Counted from the first letter of the stretch, positions 1 through 8,795 are shown. The stretch: 48,323 nt of DNA from Micrococcus sp. (GCF_030523875.1 NZ_JAUNHR010000006.1:1-48323); one strand, 5' to 3'. Numbers and translations are program-made. Notes: generated from the letters alone by a model not told the origin.

Positions 1-2
1 CG

Positions 3-1607
3 ACGACGACGCCCGCCGCCGGGCATGAGCCGCTCCCGGCGCCCGAGCCCGTCCCGGCCCTCGAGCCGGCCGCCGCCCTGCCCGCTCCGACGACGGAGCC
101 GGCCCCTGTGTCGGCCGCGGCGGCGCTGCCGGAGGCCCCTGCCGTCCGCGAGCCGGGCCGGCGCATGGCCGGGTACACGGCGTTCCGCGGGGCACCGTGG
201 CCGCCGCGCACGGCCGAGGCGCCCGCGGTCATGACCGCCGAGGCGCCCGCCGTCGCGCCCGTCGCCTCGTCCGCCCCTGAGTTGGAGGCCTCCCCGGTTT
301 CGGAGACCGCGCCTGCCGCCGCCGCGGCTGCCCCCTCCGCAGCCCGGGAGCCGGGTCAGCGCATGGCCGGGTACACCGCCTTCCGCGGCACGCCCTGGCC
401 GCCGGCCGCCCCGGAGCCGATCGCCGCGGAGGCGCCCGTCGCCGTTCCCGAGGCCGAGCCCGTCGCAACGGCCGTGACCGCCACGCCGGTCCCGGCCGAA
501 CACGCCGACGAGGTCCAGGCCGTCACCGACGCTCCCGTCGAAGCCCCCGCCCCGCCCGCTGAGACCCCGGCCCCCGCCCCGGCGGCCGTGTCCGGCGCCT
601 CCGCCACCACGGCCGCGGCCACCCGCGAGGCCCCGCCGGCCTCCTCGGTCCCCACCCCCACCGCGTCCCGGCGCTCGCCGGACGGCGAGGCGAGGAAGTC
701 GGCCCCGTCCGTGCGGCGACGCCTCGGCGTGGCGGTGGGCGGCGTCGTCGTACTGGGCCTGTTGGCCGTGCTCGGCGCGCGCTGGCTGGTCACCGTGCCG
801 GCCGTGGCGGAGTTCGTGGCCCGGTACCCGGGCGTGCCCGTGCACCCGGAGGCCACGCCCGTCGGCATCCCGGCCTGGCTGGCCTGGCAGCACTTCCTGA
901 ACGCATTCCTGATGGTGTTGGTCATCCGCACGGGCCTGCAGGTGCGCCACGAGACGCGCCCCCCGGCGAACTTCACCCCGAAGAAGCCGGGGCTGTTCGC
1001 CCCGCCCGGCAGCACGGGGAAGAAGTTCTCGCTCACCATCTGGATCCACCAGGTCCTGGACGCGCTGTGGCTGCTCAACGGGCTGGTGTTCGCCGTGCTG
1101 GTGTTCGCCACCGGGCACTGGATGCGGCTGATCCCCACGGATCCGGCCACCCCGATGCACATGGCCTCCACGGCGCTGCAGTACGCCACCCTGGACTGGC
1201 CCGCCCACGACGGCTGGGTGCACTACAACGCGCTGCAGATGACGGCCTACGCGGGCGTGGTGTTCGTCCTGGCGCCCCTGGCCGCCCTGACCGGGTTCCG
1301 CATGTCCAGCTGGTGGCCGGCGGAGAACGCGGCCCTGAGCCGGGCGTTCCCCATGGAGCTGGCCCGCCGCGTGCACTTCCCCGTGATGGTGCTGTTCGTG
1401 CTGTTCATCGTGGTGCACGTGGCCCTCACGCTGCTCTCCGGCGTCCTCCACAACCTGAACGCGATGTTCCTGGCGCGCGACGCGGCGGACGCGTGGGGGC
1501 TCGTGGCCTTCCTCGTGGCCTGCGCGGTGACGGCGGCGGCCTGGGTGCTGCTCAAGCCCGCGATCGTCTCGCCCGTGGCCGAGCGCTTCGGCCGCGTCGG
1601 GCGCTGA
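3..1607 (+). CDS. Cytochrome b/b6-domain membrane protein with repetitive Ala/Pro-rich N-terminal region (5' end outside window)
   Basis: The reading frame is open to the window edge, so the true start lies upstream. The first ~230 visible codons are a low-complexity Ala/Pro/Glu region, probably disordered, holding two copies of a conserved block with core RMAGYTAFRG followed by PWPP (bases 147-206 and 345-404). A basic stretch and a hydrophobic anchor follow (about 715-800), then four more hydrophobic segments (about 880-950, 1050-1110, 1230-1300, 1380-1445) and a last one near 1500-1560. Histidines in or beside helices (IHQVLD, RRVHFP, IVVHVAL) fit the bis-His haem ligation of the b-type cytochrome subunits of formate dehydrogenase, hydrogenase and thiosulfate reductase. 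The likely role is membrane electron transfer to or from quinone. The partner oxidoreductase is not visible and the assignment is at fold level only. Confidence 0.65.
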   Translation, partial: TTTPAAGHEPLPAPEPVPALEPAAALPAPTTEPAPVSAAAALPEAPAVREPGRRMAGYTAFRGAPWPPRTAEAPAVMTAEAPAVAPVASSAPELEASPVSETAPAAAAAAPSAAREPGQRMAGYTAFRGTPWPPAAPEPIAAEAPVAVPEAEPVATAVTATPVPAEHADEVQAVTDAPVEAPAPPAETPAPAPAAVSGASATTAAATREAPPASSVPTPTASRRSPDGEARKSAPSVRRRLGVAVGGVVVLGLLAVLGARWLVTVPAVAEFVARYPGVPVHPEATPVGIPAWLAWQHFLNAFLMVLVIRTGLQVRHETRPPANFTPKKPGLFAPPGSTGKKFSLTIWIHQVLDALWLLNGLVFAVLVFATGHWMRLIPTDPATPMHMASTALQYATLDWPAHDGWVHYNALQMTAYAGVVFVLAPLAALTGFRMSSWWPAENAALSRAFPMELARRVHFPVMVLFVLFIVVHVALTLLSGVLHNLNAMFLARDAADAWGLVAFLVACAVTAAAWVLLKPAIVSPVAERFGRVGR

Positions 1608-1642
1608 GCCGAAGGGGCTGCAGAGAAACTCCTTGCACGTCC

Positions 1643-1674
1643 TACTATCTGCCCCTAGTGTGATGTGAGACACA
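1643..1674 (+). promoter_or_regulatory. MFS gene promoter -10 with CRP-like box just downstream
   Basis: TACTAT at 1643-1648 is a good -10 hexamer; the -35 is weak. Immediately downstream, 1659-1674 reads TGTGATGTGAGACACA, which matches TGTGA-N6-TCACA at 9 of 10 half-site positions. Lying at about +4 to +19, the box would act as a repressor or roadblock site for the MFS gene starting at 1717. Factor identity is inferred. Confidence 0.4.
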
Positions 1675-1716
1675 GAGCGGGGCGTCCGCCTCTGTGCCCG
1701 CCACCAGGAGGCCGCC

Positions 1717-3090
1717 ATGGCAGACACCCCCGCTTCACCCTCCGCCCAGGTCCATGAGATCGACGACCACGTCAGCCCGGCCCAGCGCCGCAAGGCCTTC
1801 GTCGGTGCCATCGCCGGCCACCTGATCGAGTGGTACGACTACGGCGTGTACGGCTTCCTTGCCGTCTACGTGGCCGCCAACTTCTTCGTCAGCGAGAACC
1901 CGACGGTCGGCATCCTGTCCGCGTTCGCCGTCTTCGCGCTGTCCTTCTTCGTCCGCCCGCTCGGCGGCCTCTTCTTCGGGCCCCTCGCGGACAGGATCGG
2001 GCGGCGAAAGACCCTCATGCTGGTGCTCGGGCTCATGTGCGGCGCCACCGCCCTGATCGGCATGCTGCCCACCTACGAGACCATCGGCGTCGCCGCCCCG
2101 GCCCTGCTGGTCCTCCTGCGCCTCGTCCAGGGCTTCTCCGCGGGCGGAGAGGTCTCCACCATCTCCGCGTTCGTGGCCGAGTACGCCGTCAAGGGACGCC
2201 GTGGCTTCGCCACCTCCTTCCTCATGGTGACCGCCGCCTCCGGCCTGCTCCTGGGCGGCGTCGTGGCCAACGGCCTGACCGCCGTCCTCGGCACCGAGGC
2301 CATGGGCGCCTGGGGCTGGCGCCTGCCGTTCCTGCTGGCCGGCGTCCTCGGGGTGGTGGCCGTGTTCATCCGCATGAAGCTCGAGGACAGCCCGGAGTTC
2401 CGCCGCCTGCACTCCGAGGGCAAGACGTCGAAGGCGCCGCTGCGCGAGACCCTGCGGCACCAGCGCCAGCTGTTCCTCATGGGCGCCCTGATCACGCTGC
2501 TGGGCTCCACCTTCTACCTGGTGCTCACGTACCTGACCACCTACATGCGGACCATCCTGGAGCTGGGCCCGGGCGCCATCTTCTGGCTCGTTCTGCTCAC
2601 CGGCTCCGTCGCCGCGATCTGCATGCCGATCGGCGGCGCCGTCTCGGACCGCATGGGCGACCGCCGGCCCATGCTCGCCATCGGAGCCGTCCTGGTGGCC
2701 GGCGCCGTCGTCTGGTTCTTCACCACGGCGCCCGGCACCGACGGTGCGCTGCCTCTGGTGCCCGCCCTGCTGGCCCTGGGCGTCACCACCGGCCTCTACT
2801 GCGGCGTGCCCTACGCCACCATGACCGAGCTCATGCCCGCGCACGTGCGCTCCACCGGCATCGCGCTGGGGTACAACGTCCCGGTCGCGCTGTTCGGCGG
2901 CTCGGCCCCGTTCATCGCCACCTGGCTGATCGCCGAGACCGGTGACGTGTCCTCCCCGATGTACTTCTTCCTCCTCACCGCCGCCGTCGCCCTCGTCGGC
3001 ACGGCCATGCTGCGCCGGGAGGACCTGCTCGGCCACGAGGACGTGCCCGTGTCCGGCACCTCGGTGGGCTCGGAGCCGGCCGCCCGCTGA
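1717..3090 (+). CDS. MHS-family (metabolite:H+ symporter) major facilitator transporter
   Basis: A 457-residue, 12-helix MFS protein expected to import a small organic acid or zwitterion with protons. The N-terminal GHLIEWYDYGVYGFLA segment and the GFSAGGEVSTISAFVAEYA helix are hallmarks of the MHS subfamily (KgtP, ProP and shikimate-permease type). The loop 2-3 signature GPLADRIGRRKTL and its second-half counterpart AVSDRMGDRRPML are both present. The ATG follows AGGAGG at a good distance (ccaccaggaggccgccatg). It is a single-gene unit ending just before the convergent thioesterase gene. The substrate cannot be read from sequence; the adjacent acyl-CoA catabolic genes make a carboxylate plausible. 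Confidence 0.85.
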   Translation: MADTPASPSAQVHEIDDHVSPAQRRKAFVGAIAGHLIEWYDYGVYGFLAVYVAANFFVSENPTVGILSAFAVFALSFFVRPLGGLFFGPLADRIGRRKTLMLVLGLMCGATALIGMLPTYETIGVAAPALLVLLRLVQGFSAGGEVSTISAFVAEYAVKGRRGFATSFLMVTAASGLLLGGVVANGLTAVLGTEAMGAWGWRLPFLLAGVLGVVAVFIRMKLEDSPEFRRLHSEGKTSKAPLRETLRHQRQLFLMGALITLLGSTFYLVLTYLTTYMRTILELGPGAIFWLVLLTGSVAAICMPIGGAVSDRMGDRRPMLAIGAVLVAGAVVWFFTTAPGTDGALPLVPALLALGVTTGLYCGVPYATMTELMPAHVRSTGIALGYNVPVALFGGSAPFIATWLIAETGDVSSPMYFFLLTAAVALVGTAMLRREDLLGHEDVPVSGTSVGSEPAAR

Positions 3091-3111
3091 GGCGGGCCCC
3101 CGAACCGGGCG

Positions 3112-4074
3112 TCAGCGCTGCGCGGCGCGGAAGCTGACCTGCGCCTGGATGGCCGGCCGCCCCGTCAGGGGTGCGCCGGTCTCCGGGTCCAGGCCCACCA
3201 GCTCGACCTCCACGATGCGCAGGCTCCGCCCCGCGTGCCGCACGCGTGTCAGGGCCACCTGCTCGCCGAGACCCGGGCGGGCGAACACCACCTGCACCGC
3301 TTGCACGTCGTACTCCTGCCGGTCCGGCAGGGCGGCCTGGGCGGCCAGGACCGCACGCATGGTCTGGATGCCGCCGTGCGTCATGGCGCCGGGGTTGTCC
3401 AGGGCGGGCTCGTGGCGGAACCGCAGGCCCTCCACCGCATCCTCGGTCACCGCGGGACGCTCGCCCGGGCGCGGGGCGGGCACGCTCTCCGGGACGACGG
3501 CGGTCACCGTCGCCATCGAGTCCCGGTCCGCCTCGGCGATCGGCTGGGCGGCCCGCTCGACGAACGCGTCCCGCCCGGCCGACTGGATGCCGTCCACGGC
3601 CTGGAACCAGCCGGTGGCCTCCACGTAGGGCATGCCGGCGTCGTCGACCAGGAGGCCGCGGGCCGCCCCGCCCAGGGCGTCGTGCACCAGGGGCACGCCG
3701 AGCATCGCCAGGCGCGGCCGGTCCGCGGGGTCGGCCGGGTCGAAGGCCGGCAGGGGCCGGAGCACGTTGATCTGCAGCTGCGTGGTGACCACGGCCGTCA
3801 TGGCGTTCTCCGCGGCCCAGTGCAGGGTCACCGCGGTGAGGTTGTCCACGGCCACGCACGCGGCCGCGCCGGTGGGGCGGCCGTCCAGGTCGCGGGTCCA
3901 CGGGCCGACCTCCCAGTCCGCGGGGTGCAGGTCGCCGTCGGCGGTCAGGCGGACCGTCTCCCGGCGGCGCAGGCCGGACAGCTGCTCCGGCCGCCCCAGC
4001 GGCAGGCGGCGGGGCCCGTTCAGGCGGGGGTCGGTGGCGGGGTCGGGGCGGGTCGCGGGGGTCGTCGTCGGCAC
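3112..4074 (-). CDS. Double hot-dog acyl-CoA thioesterase-like protein
   Basis: A 320-residue protein with two hot-dog-like halves. The second carries NPGAMTHGGIQTMRAV, resembling the PaaI/YbgC-type HGG signature preceding the long central helix, and the C-terminal strand region (VQVVFARPGL) ends like a thioesterase. The expected activity is hydrolysis of acyl-CoA esters, substrate unknown. Translation starts at GTG 4074; TAGGCT lies exactly 6 nt upstream with no Shine-Dalgarno, so the mRNA is probably leaderless. It follows the valine-degradation operon on the same strand but is separated by a long hairpin (4130-4168), so it is likely its own unit. Confidence 0.6.
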   Translation of the reverse strand: MPTTTPATRPDPATDPRLNGPRRLPLGRPEQLSGLRRRETVRLTADGDLHPADWEVGPWTRDLDGRPTGAAACVAVDNLTAVTLHWAAENAMTAVVTTQLQINVLRPLPAFDPADPADRPRLAMLGVPLVHDALGGAARGLLVDDAGMPYVEATGWFQAVDGIQSAGRDAFVERAAQPIAEADRDSMATVTAVVPESVPAPRPGERPAVTEDAVEGLRFRHEPALDNPGAMTHGGIQTMRAVLAAQAALPDRQEYDVQAVQVVFARPGLGEQVALTRVRHAGRSLRIVEVELVGLDPETGAPLTGRPAIQAQVSFRAAQR

Positions 4075-4129
4075 GGGCAGAGCCTACCGGGGCGGCGTGT
4101 TGTCGAACGTGGAGTCGGGCGAATCAGCA

Positions 4130-4168
4130 CTTTCGCACGCGGAACAGGGCCTGTTCCGCGTGCGAAAG
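4130..4168 (-). terminator. 39-bp near-perfect palindrome, probable terminator of the valine catabolic operon
   Basis: The two 19-base arms (4130-4148 and 4150-4168) are fully complementary around one central base, reading ctttcgcacgcggaacagg on the left. It lies 45 bp beyond the stop codon of the hydrolase gene and before the leaderless promoter of the next gene. There is no T-tract, as for the other hairpins in this window. Confidence 0.65.
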
Positions 4169-4212
4169 CGCGGGGCGGAGGGGCGGGAAGGGCCTGGGTC
4201 GATCCGGGGCGG

Positions 4213-5331
4213 TCAGCCGAGGGCGAGCTCCCCGTCGGCCGGAGCGCCGAAGTGGGCCTGGACGACGTCGTCGCCCACCTCCTCGATCGTGGCCGGGTCC
4301 CACTGCGGGTTCCGGTCCTTGTCCACGAGCTGGGCGCGGATGCCCTCGGCCATGTCGTGCCGGCGCACCATGTGGGAGGCGAGCCGGTACTCCTGGCGCA
4401 GCGCGTCCCGCACGTCCCCGTCCTCGATCCCCTCGAGGCGGCGCAGGGCCTCCAGGGTGACCTTCACGGACGTCGGGGACTTGGCGCGCAGGGTCTCCAC
4501 GATGGTCCCGGCGTGCTCGCGCACCTGCGCGTCCTCGTGCTCGGCGGCCACCCGCTCCAGCTCCGCGAGGACCTCCTCCACCGTGTCGTGGGCGTAGGCC
4601 GGCTCGAGCCACGCGGCGGCGGTGACCAGCGGGGCCTCGCCGGGCTCCTGGGCGTGCCGGGCCAGCACCGCGTCCACCGCGGCCTCGGCCCCGGCGGCGT
4701 CGGCCTCGCGCAGGGCGGCCCGCAGGTCCGCCACCACGGCGGCGAGGTCCCCGGAGGACACCAGCACGTCCGCGAAGCCCAGGGCCACCGCGTCCGCGCC
4801 GGAGGCGAATTCCGAGGTCAGGCCCAGGTGGCGGCCCAGGCGGTGCGGCGCGCGGGCCAGCAGCCAGGACCCGCCGACGTCGGGCGTGAAGCCGATGCCG
4901 GTCTCCGGCATGCCCACCTTCGTGCGCTCCGTGACCACGCGGTGCGAGCCGTGCGCGGACACGCCCACGCCGCCGCCGAGGACGAACCCGTCCATGAGCG
5001 CCACGTACGGCTTGGGGTACGCGGCGATCGCGTGGTTCATCCGGTACTCATCGTGGAAGTAGCCCATGGCCTCGGCGGCGCGGCCCTGCGTGATCATGCC
5101 GTGCAGGGTCTTCACGTCGCCGCCGGCGCACAGGCCGCGCTCGCCCGCCCCGCGCACGACGACGGCGCGCACGTCCGCATCCTCCGCCCACGCCTCGAGC
5201 TGCTCACGGATCGCCACCACCATGCCGTGCGAGAGCGCGTTCATGGCCTTCGGGCGGTTCAGGGTGATCAGGCCGACGCCGTCGGCCACCTCCGTCAGGA
5301 TCTCCTGCTCGGGTGCGGTCTGCTCGGTCAT
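4213..5331 (-). CDS. 3-hydroxyisobutyryl-CoA hydrolase (enoyl-CoA hydratase/isomerase family)
   Basis: A 372-residue crotonase-fold protein, about 100 residues longer than a typical enoyl-CoA hydratase. It has the HIBCH pattern: LITLNRPKAMNALSHGMV near the N-terminus, then AGERGLCAGGDVKTLHG (oxyanion-hole region), then DGFVLGGGVGVSAHGSHRV. A long C-terminal extension (SPTSVKVTLEALRRLEGIEDG and DKDRNPQWDPATIEEV) is typical of hydrolases. The reaction is 3-hydroxyisobutyryl-CoA to 3-hydroxyisobutyrate, the step before MmsB in valine breakdown. Its N-terminus (MTEQTAPEQE) resembles that of the upstream hydratase ([10 protein letters not shown]), suggesting duplicated leader sequence. It is the last gene of the mmsA-mmsB-hydratase-hydrolase operon. 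Confidence 0.85.
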   Translation of the reverse strand: MTEQTAPEQEILTEVADGVGLITLNRPKAMNALSHGMVVAIREQLEAWAEDADVRAVVVRGAGERGLCAGGDVKTLHGMITQGRAAEAMGYFHDEYRMNHAIAAYPKPYVALMDGFVLGGGVGVSAHGSHRVVTERTKVGMPETGIGFTPDVGGSWLLARAPHRLGRHLGLTSEFASGADAVALGFADVLVSSGDLAAVVADLRAALREADAAGAEAAVDAVLARHAQEPGEAPLVTAAAWLEPAYAHDTVEEVLAELERVAAEHEDAQVREHAGTIVETLRAKSPTSVKVTLEALRRLEGIEDGDVRDALRQEYRLASHMVRRHDMAEGIRAQLVDKDRNPQWDPATIEEVGDDVVQAHFGAPADGELALG

Positions 5332-5377
5332 GCGTCCTCCTGGGGGTCTCGGGGCGGGCGGCGGGGGCGTGCGCGGC

Positions 5378-6181
5378 TCAGCGGTGCGTCCACTCCGGGG
5401 AGCGCTTCTCCGCGAAGGCGGCCATGCCCTCGGCCTGGTCGGCCGAGGAGAACAGCCCGTGGAACACGCGGCGCTCGAACACCAGGCCCTGGGTCAGCGG
5501 GGTCTCGAAGGCGTTGAGCACGGCCTCCTTGTTCATCATGGCGGCGGGCTTGGAGAACCCGGCGATCGTCGCGGCGACCTCCTCGGCCGTGCTCACCGCG
5601 TCCTCGTCCGCCACGAGGCGGGAGACCAGGCCCATGCGCTCGGCCTCCTCGGCCTCCACCATGCGGCCGGTGAGCACCATGTCCATGGCCTTGGCCTTGC
5701 CCACGGACTTGGTCAGGCGCTGCGAGCCGCCCATGCCGGGCAGCACGCCGAGCGTGATCTCCGGCTGGCCGAACTTCGCCGAGCGCCCGGCCACGAGCAC
5801 GTCCGCCATCATGGCCAGCTCGCAGCCGCCGCCCAGGGCGTAGCCCTGCACGCACGCCACGATCGGGATGCGCAGACGGGTCAGGTCCTCCCAGCGGCGG
5901 AACCAGTCGGCCGCGTACATCTCGGACCCGTCCTTGTCCTTCATCTCCTTGATGTCGGCACCGGCGGCGAAGGCCTTCTCGGAGCCGAGCAGCAGGATCG
6001 CGCCCACCTCCGGGTCGGCGTCGAACTCGACGGCGGCGGCCACCACGGCCTCCATGGTGGCGGCGTTCAGCGCGTTGAGCGCCTTCGGCCGGTTCAGCTG
6101 GATGCGGCCCACGCGGCCGTCCCGGCTGACGATCACGGGGGACTCGGCGGAGTCCTGCTGGGGTGTGGTCTGCTCGGTCAT
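5378..6181 (-). CDS. Enoyl-CoA hydratase
   Basis: A 267-residue protein of normal crotonase length. Key motifs are [13 protein letters not shown], the oxyanion segment [12 protein letters not shown], and [16 protein letters not shown] followed by [20 protein letters not shown], which contains both catalytic glutamate positions of mitochondrial-type short-chain enoyl-CoA hydratase. In this operon its probable job is hydration of methacrylyl-CoA to 3-hydroxyisobutyryl-CoA, with general beta-oxidation as an alternative. The start codon lies 3 nt after the mmsB stop, so the two are translationally coupled. Confidence 0.88.
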   Translation of the reverse strand: MTEQTTPQQDSAESPVIVSRDGRVGRIQLNRPKALNALNAATMEAVVAAAVEFDADPEVGAILLLGSEKAFAAGADIKEMKDKDGSEMYAADWFRRWEDLTRLRIPIVACVQGYALGGGCELAMMADVLVAGRSAKFGQPEITLGVLPGMGGSQRLTKSVGKAKAMDMVLTGRMVEAEEAERMGLVSRLVADEDAVSTAEEVAATIAGFSKPAAMMNKEAVLNAFETPLTQGLVFERRVFHGLFSSADQAEGMAAFAEKRSPEWTHR

Positions 6182-6184
6182 GGT

Positions 6185-7093
6185 TCAGGCGTCCTTCCCT
6201 GCGGCACGGATGGTCTCGACGATCCCCGAGAAGTCGCGGGAGGCGCCGTCGCCTGCCGCGTACCGCTCGTAGATCCCCTGGGCGGCACGACCCAGGCCTC
6301 CCTGGACACCCTGGTCGTCCAGCGCGTGCAGGGCAAGGGTCAGGTCCTTGTACATGAGGGCGCCGGCGAAGCCCGGGGCGTAGTCCCGGTTGGCGGGGGA
6401 GCCGGGGACCGGGCCGGGGACGGGGCAGTTGGTGGTCAGCGCCCAGCACTGGCCGGAGGCCTCGCTCATGACGTCGTACAGCGCCTGGTGGTCCAGGCCG
6501 AGGCGCTCGCCGAGCACGAAGGCCTCGGCCACGGCGATCTGACTGATCCCGAGCACCATGTTGTTGCAGACCTTCGCGGCCTGGCCCAGCCCGGGCCCGC
6601 CGCAGTGCACGATCCGCCGGCCCATGACCTCCAGCAGCGGCCGGATCTCGGCGAAGACCTCCTCGGCCGCGCCGACCATGAACGCCAGGGTGCCGGCCTC
6701 GGCGCCCACCTGGCCGCCGGAGACCGGGGCGTCGGCGGCGCGCATGCCCGCCGCCTCCGCCGCCTCCGCAGCCGCGCGGGCCTGGGCCACCTCGATCGTG
6801 GAGCAGTCCAGGAAGACCGTGCCGGGGCGCGCGGCGTCCAGCAGGCCCGGGGCGCCCTCGCGGCCCCGGTAGACGTCCAGCACGAGGCGGCCGTTGGGCA
6901 GCATGGTGAGGACGACGTCGGCCTCCGCCGCCGCCGCGGCGGTGTCCGTCACGGTCTCCACGCCGGCGGCGCGGGCGGCCTCGAGGGCCGCGGGGACGAG
7001 GTCGAAGCCGAGCACGCGGTGGCCGGCGCCGGCGAGGTTGGCGGCCATCGGGCCGCCCATGTGGCCGAGGCCGAGGAACAGGACGGTGGTCAT
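6185..7093 (-). CDS. mmsB: 3-hydroxyisobutyrate dehydrogenase
   Basis: A 302-residue beta-hydroxyacid dehydrogenase. The N-terminal Rossmann motif is LFLGLGHMGGPMAANLAGAGH; the substrate-binding signature is DAPVSGGQVGAEAGTLAFMVG; the catalytic lysine sits in GLGQAAKVCNNMVLG. It oxidises 3-hydroxyisobutyrate to methylmalonate semialdehyde with NAD+. The ATG is preceded by an AGGAGA-type ribosome site. It lies 29 nt below mmsA, whose product consumes the semialdehyde, and 3 nt before the hydratase gene. Confidence 0.93.
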   Translation of the reverse strand: MTTVLFLGLGHMGGPMAANLAGAGHRVLGFDLVPAALEAARAAGVETVTDTAAAAAEADVVLTMLPNGRLVLDVYRGREGAPGLLDAARPGTVFLDCSTIEVAQARAAAEAAEAAGMRAADAPVSGGQVGAEAGTLAFMVGAAEEVFAEIRPLLEVMGRRIVHCGGPGLGQAAKVCNNMVLGISQIAVAEAFVLGERLGLDHQALYDVMSEASGQCWALTTNCPVPGPVPGSPANRDYAPGFAGALMYKDLTLALHALDDQGVQGGLGRAAQGIYERYAAGDGASRDFSGIVETIRAAGKDA

Positions 7094-7122
7094 GGTCTCC
7101 TCCTGGAGGGTGGGTCGGCGGG

Positions 7123-8625
7123 TCAGGAGCCGGCGGGCATCACGAAGCTGGCGCCCTCGCGCGCCCCGGAGGGCCAGCGCGTGGTGACCGTCTTGGTCTT
7201 CGTGTAGAACTTCAGGCCGTCCGTGCCGTGCTGGTTCAGGTCGCCGAAGCCGGACGCCTTCCAGCCGCCGAACGTGTAGTACGCGATCGGCACGGGGATC
7301 GGCACGTTGACGCCGACCATGCCGCACTGCACCCGGGCGGTGAAGTCGCGGGCCGTGTCGCCGTCGCGGGTGAAGATCGCCACGCCGTTGCCGTACTCGT
7401 GGTCGTTCGGCAGGGCCAGGGCGGCCTCGTAGTCCTCCGCGCGGACCACGCACAGCACCGGCCCGAAGATCTCCTCGCGGTGGATCCGCATGTCCGGGGT
7501 GACGCGGTCGAACAGGGTCGCCCCCACGTAGAAGCCGTCCTCGTGCCCGGGCACCTGCACGCCGCGGCCGTCGACGACGAGCTCCGCGCCCTCGTCCACG
7601 CCCGTCTGGATGAGGCCCTCGATCCGCTCCTTCGCGTCCTGGGAGACGACGGGGCCGAAGTCGGAGGACTCCTCGAGCGAGGGGCCCACGGTGAGCCCGG
7701 CCATGCGCTCGCGGAGCAGGGCCACGAGGCGGTCGGCGGTCTCCTCGCCCACGGGCACGGCCACGGAGATGGCCATGCAGCGCTCGCCGGCGGAGCCGAA
7801 CGCGGCGCCGATCAGGGCGTCCGCGGCCATCTCCAGGTCCGCGTCGGGCATGATCACCGCGTGGTTCTTCGCGCCGCCGAAGCACTGGGCGCGGATGCCG
7901 CGGCGGGCGGCGTGCTCGTAGATGGAGCGGGCGATCGGGGTGGAGCCCACGAAGCCCACGGCCTGCACGCGCGGGTCGTCGATCAGCGCGTCCACGGCGG
8001 TCTTGTCCCCGTGGACCACGTTCAGGGTGCCGGGGGGCATGCCCGCCTCGAGCGCGAGCTCGGCCAGGCGCACCGGCACGGAGGGGTCCCGCTCGGAGGG
8101 CTTGAGCACGAACGTGTTGCCCGCGGCCAGGGCGATGCCGGCCTTCCACAGGGGGATCATGGCGGGGAAGTTGAACGGGGTGATGCCGGCGACGACGCCG
8201 AGCGGCTGGCGCAGCGAGTGCACGTCGATCCCGGTGCCGGCCGAGGTGCTGAACTCGCCCTTGAGCAGGTGCGGGGCGCCCGCGGCGAACTCCACCACCT
8301 CGACGCCGCGCTGGACGTCGCCCTTGGCGTCCGGGAACGTCTTGCCGTGCTCCTTCGAGAGCAGGGTGGCCAGCTCGTCCATGTGCTCGTTGATCAGGTC
8401 CACCCACTTCAGGAGGATCCGGCCGCGGCGCTGCGCGTTGAGCGCGGACCACTCGGCGAACGCGCGCTCGGCGGAGTCCACCGCCTGCACGACCTCCTCG
8501 GGGGAGGCCAGGGCCACCCGGGCCTGCACCCGACCCGTGGCCGGCTCGAAGACGTCGGCGGTGCGCTCGCCGTCGCCCGTCGTGCGCTCGCCGTGGATGA
8601 AGTGGGGGATGATCTGCTGGGACAT
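7123..8625 (-). CDS. mmsA: CoA-acylating methylmalonate-semialdehyde dehydrogenase
   Basis: A 500-residue aldehyde dehydrogenase of the MmsA type. It converts methylmalonate semialdehyde, CoA and NAD+ to propionyl-CoA. Visible motifs are GITPFNFPAMIPLWK and GNTFVLKPSERDP (cofactor), FVGSTPIARSIYEHAA, and the nucleophile region FGSAGERCMAISVAV. KNHAVIMPDADLE and the C-terminal KFYTKTKTVTTRWP are characteristic of MmsA rather than generic ALDHs. ATG 8625 was chosen because it gives the usual MmsA N-terminus (IPHFIHGE). It is the first gene of a four-gene minus-strand operon and diverges from the SDR gene. Confidence 0.93.
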   Translation of the reverse strand: MSQQIIPHFIHGERTTGDGERTADVFEPATGRVQARVALASPEEVVQAVDSAERAFAEWSALNAQRRGRILLKWVDLINEHMDELATLLSKEHGKTFPDAKGDVQRGVEVVEFAAGAPHLLKGEFSTSAGTGIDVHSLRQPLGVVAGITPFNFPAMIPLWKAGIALAAGNTFVLKPSERDPSVPVRLAELALEAGMPPGTLNVVHGDKTAVDALIDDPRVQAVGFVGSTPIARSIYEHAARRGIRAQCFGGAKNHAVIMPDADLEMAADALIGAAFGSAGERCMAISVAVPVGEETADRLVALLRERMAGLTVGPSLEESSDFGPVVSQDAKERIEGLIQTGVDEGAELVVDGRGVQVPGHEDGFYVGATLFDRVTPDMRIHREEIFGPVLCVVRAEDYEAALALPNDHEYGNGVAIFTRDGDTARDFTARVQCGMVGVNVPIPVPIAYYTFGGWKASGFGDLNQHGTDGLKFYTKTKTVTTRWPSGAREGASFVMPAGS

Positions 8626-8684
8626 GGCGTCTCCTCGTCGGACGGGGCGGTCGGAGCCAGCCCGAGCCGACGGCGGCCCGGGAG

Positions 8685-8700
8685 TGTGATCTGTGTCTCT
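8685..8700. promoter_or_regulatory. CRP-like box between mmsA and the divergent SDR gene
   Basis: TGTGATCTGTGTCTCT matches TGTGA-N6-TCACA at 8 of 10 half-site bases. Relative to the predicted mmsA promoter it sits at about +2 to +17. Relative to a plus-strand TACCGT (8721-8726) it is centred near -40. One factor could therefore oppose one direction and favour the other. Shares TGTGATCTG with the box at 12069. Confidence 0.35.
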
Positions 8701-8708
8701 GTTCCGGT

Positions 8709-8737
8709 AATCTAGGCACATACCGTAGGACATGCAA
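8709..8737 (-). promoter_or_regulatory. mmsA operon promoter
   Basis: On the minus strand TTGCAT (8737-8732) and TAGATT (8714-8709) are separated by exactly 17 bp. The predicted start near 8702 gives a leader of roughly 75 nt before mmsA. Confidence 0.55.
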
Positions 8738-8753
8738 CTATCTGTCGCCGGAT

Positions 8754-8783
8754 GATCTCCGGCAGAGAGATCTCCGGCAGAGA
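8754..8783 (+). repeat. Perfect 15-bp tandem duplication in the SDR leader
   Basis: gatctccggcagaga occurs twice head-to-tail (8754-8768, 8769-8783), just before the ribosome site of the SDR gene at 8796. It could be a recent slippage duplication or a paired regulator site. Confidence 0.8.
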
Positions 8784-8795
8784 AAGGGGACACCC

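Noticed and set aside
3235..7207. Long plus-strand frames across the thioesterase, hydrolase, hydratase and mmsB genes.
   Set aside because: They run across several intact opposite-strand genes and give repetitive His/Gly/Ala translations.
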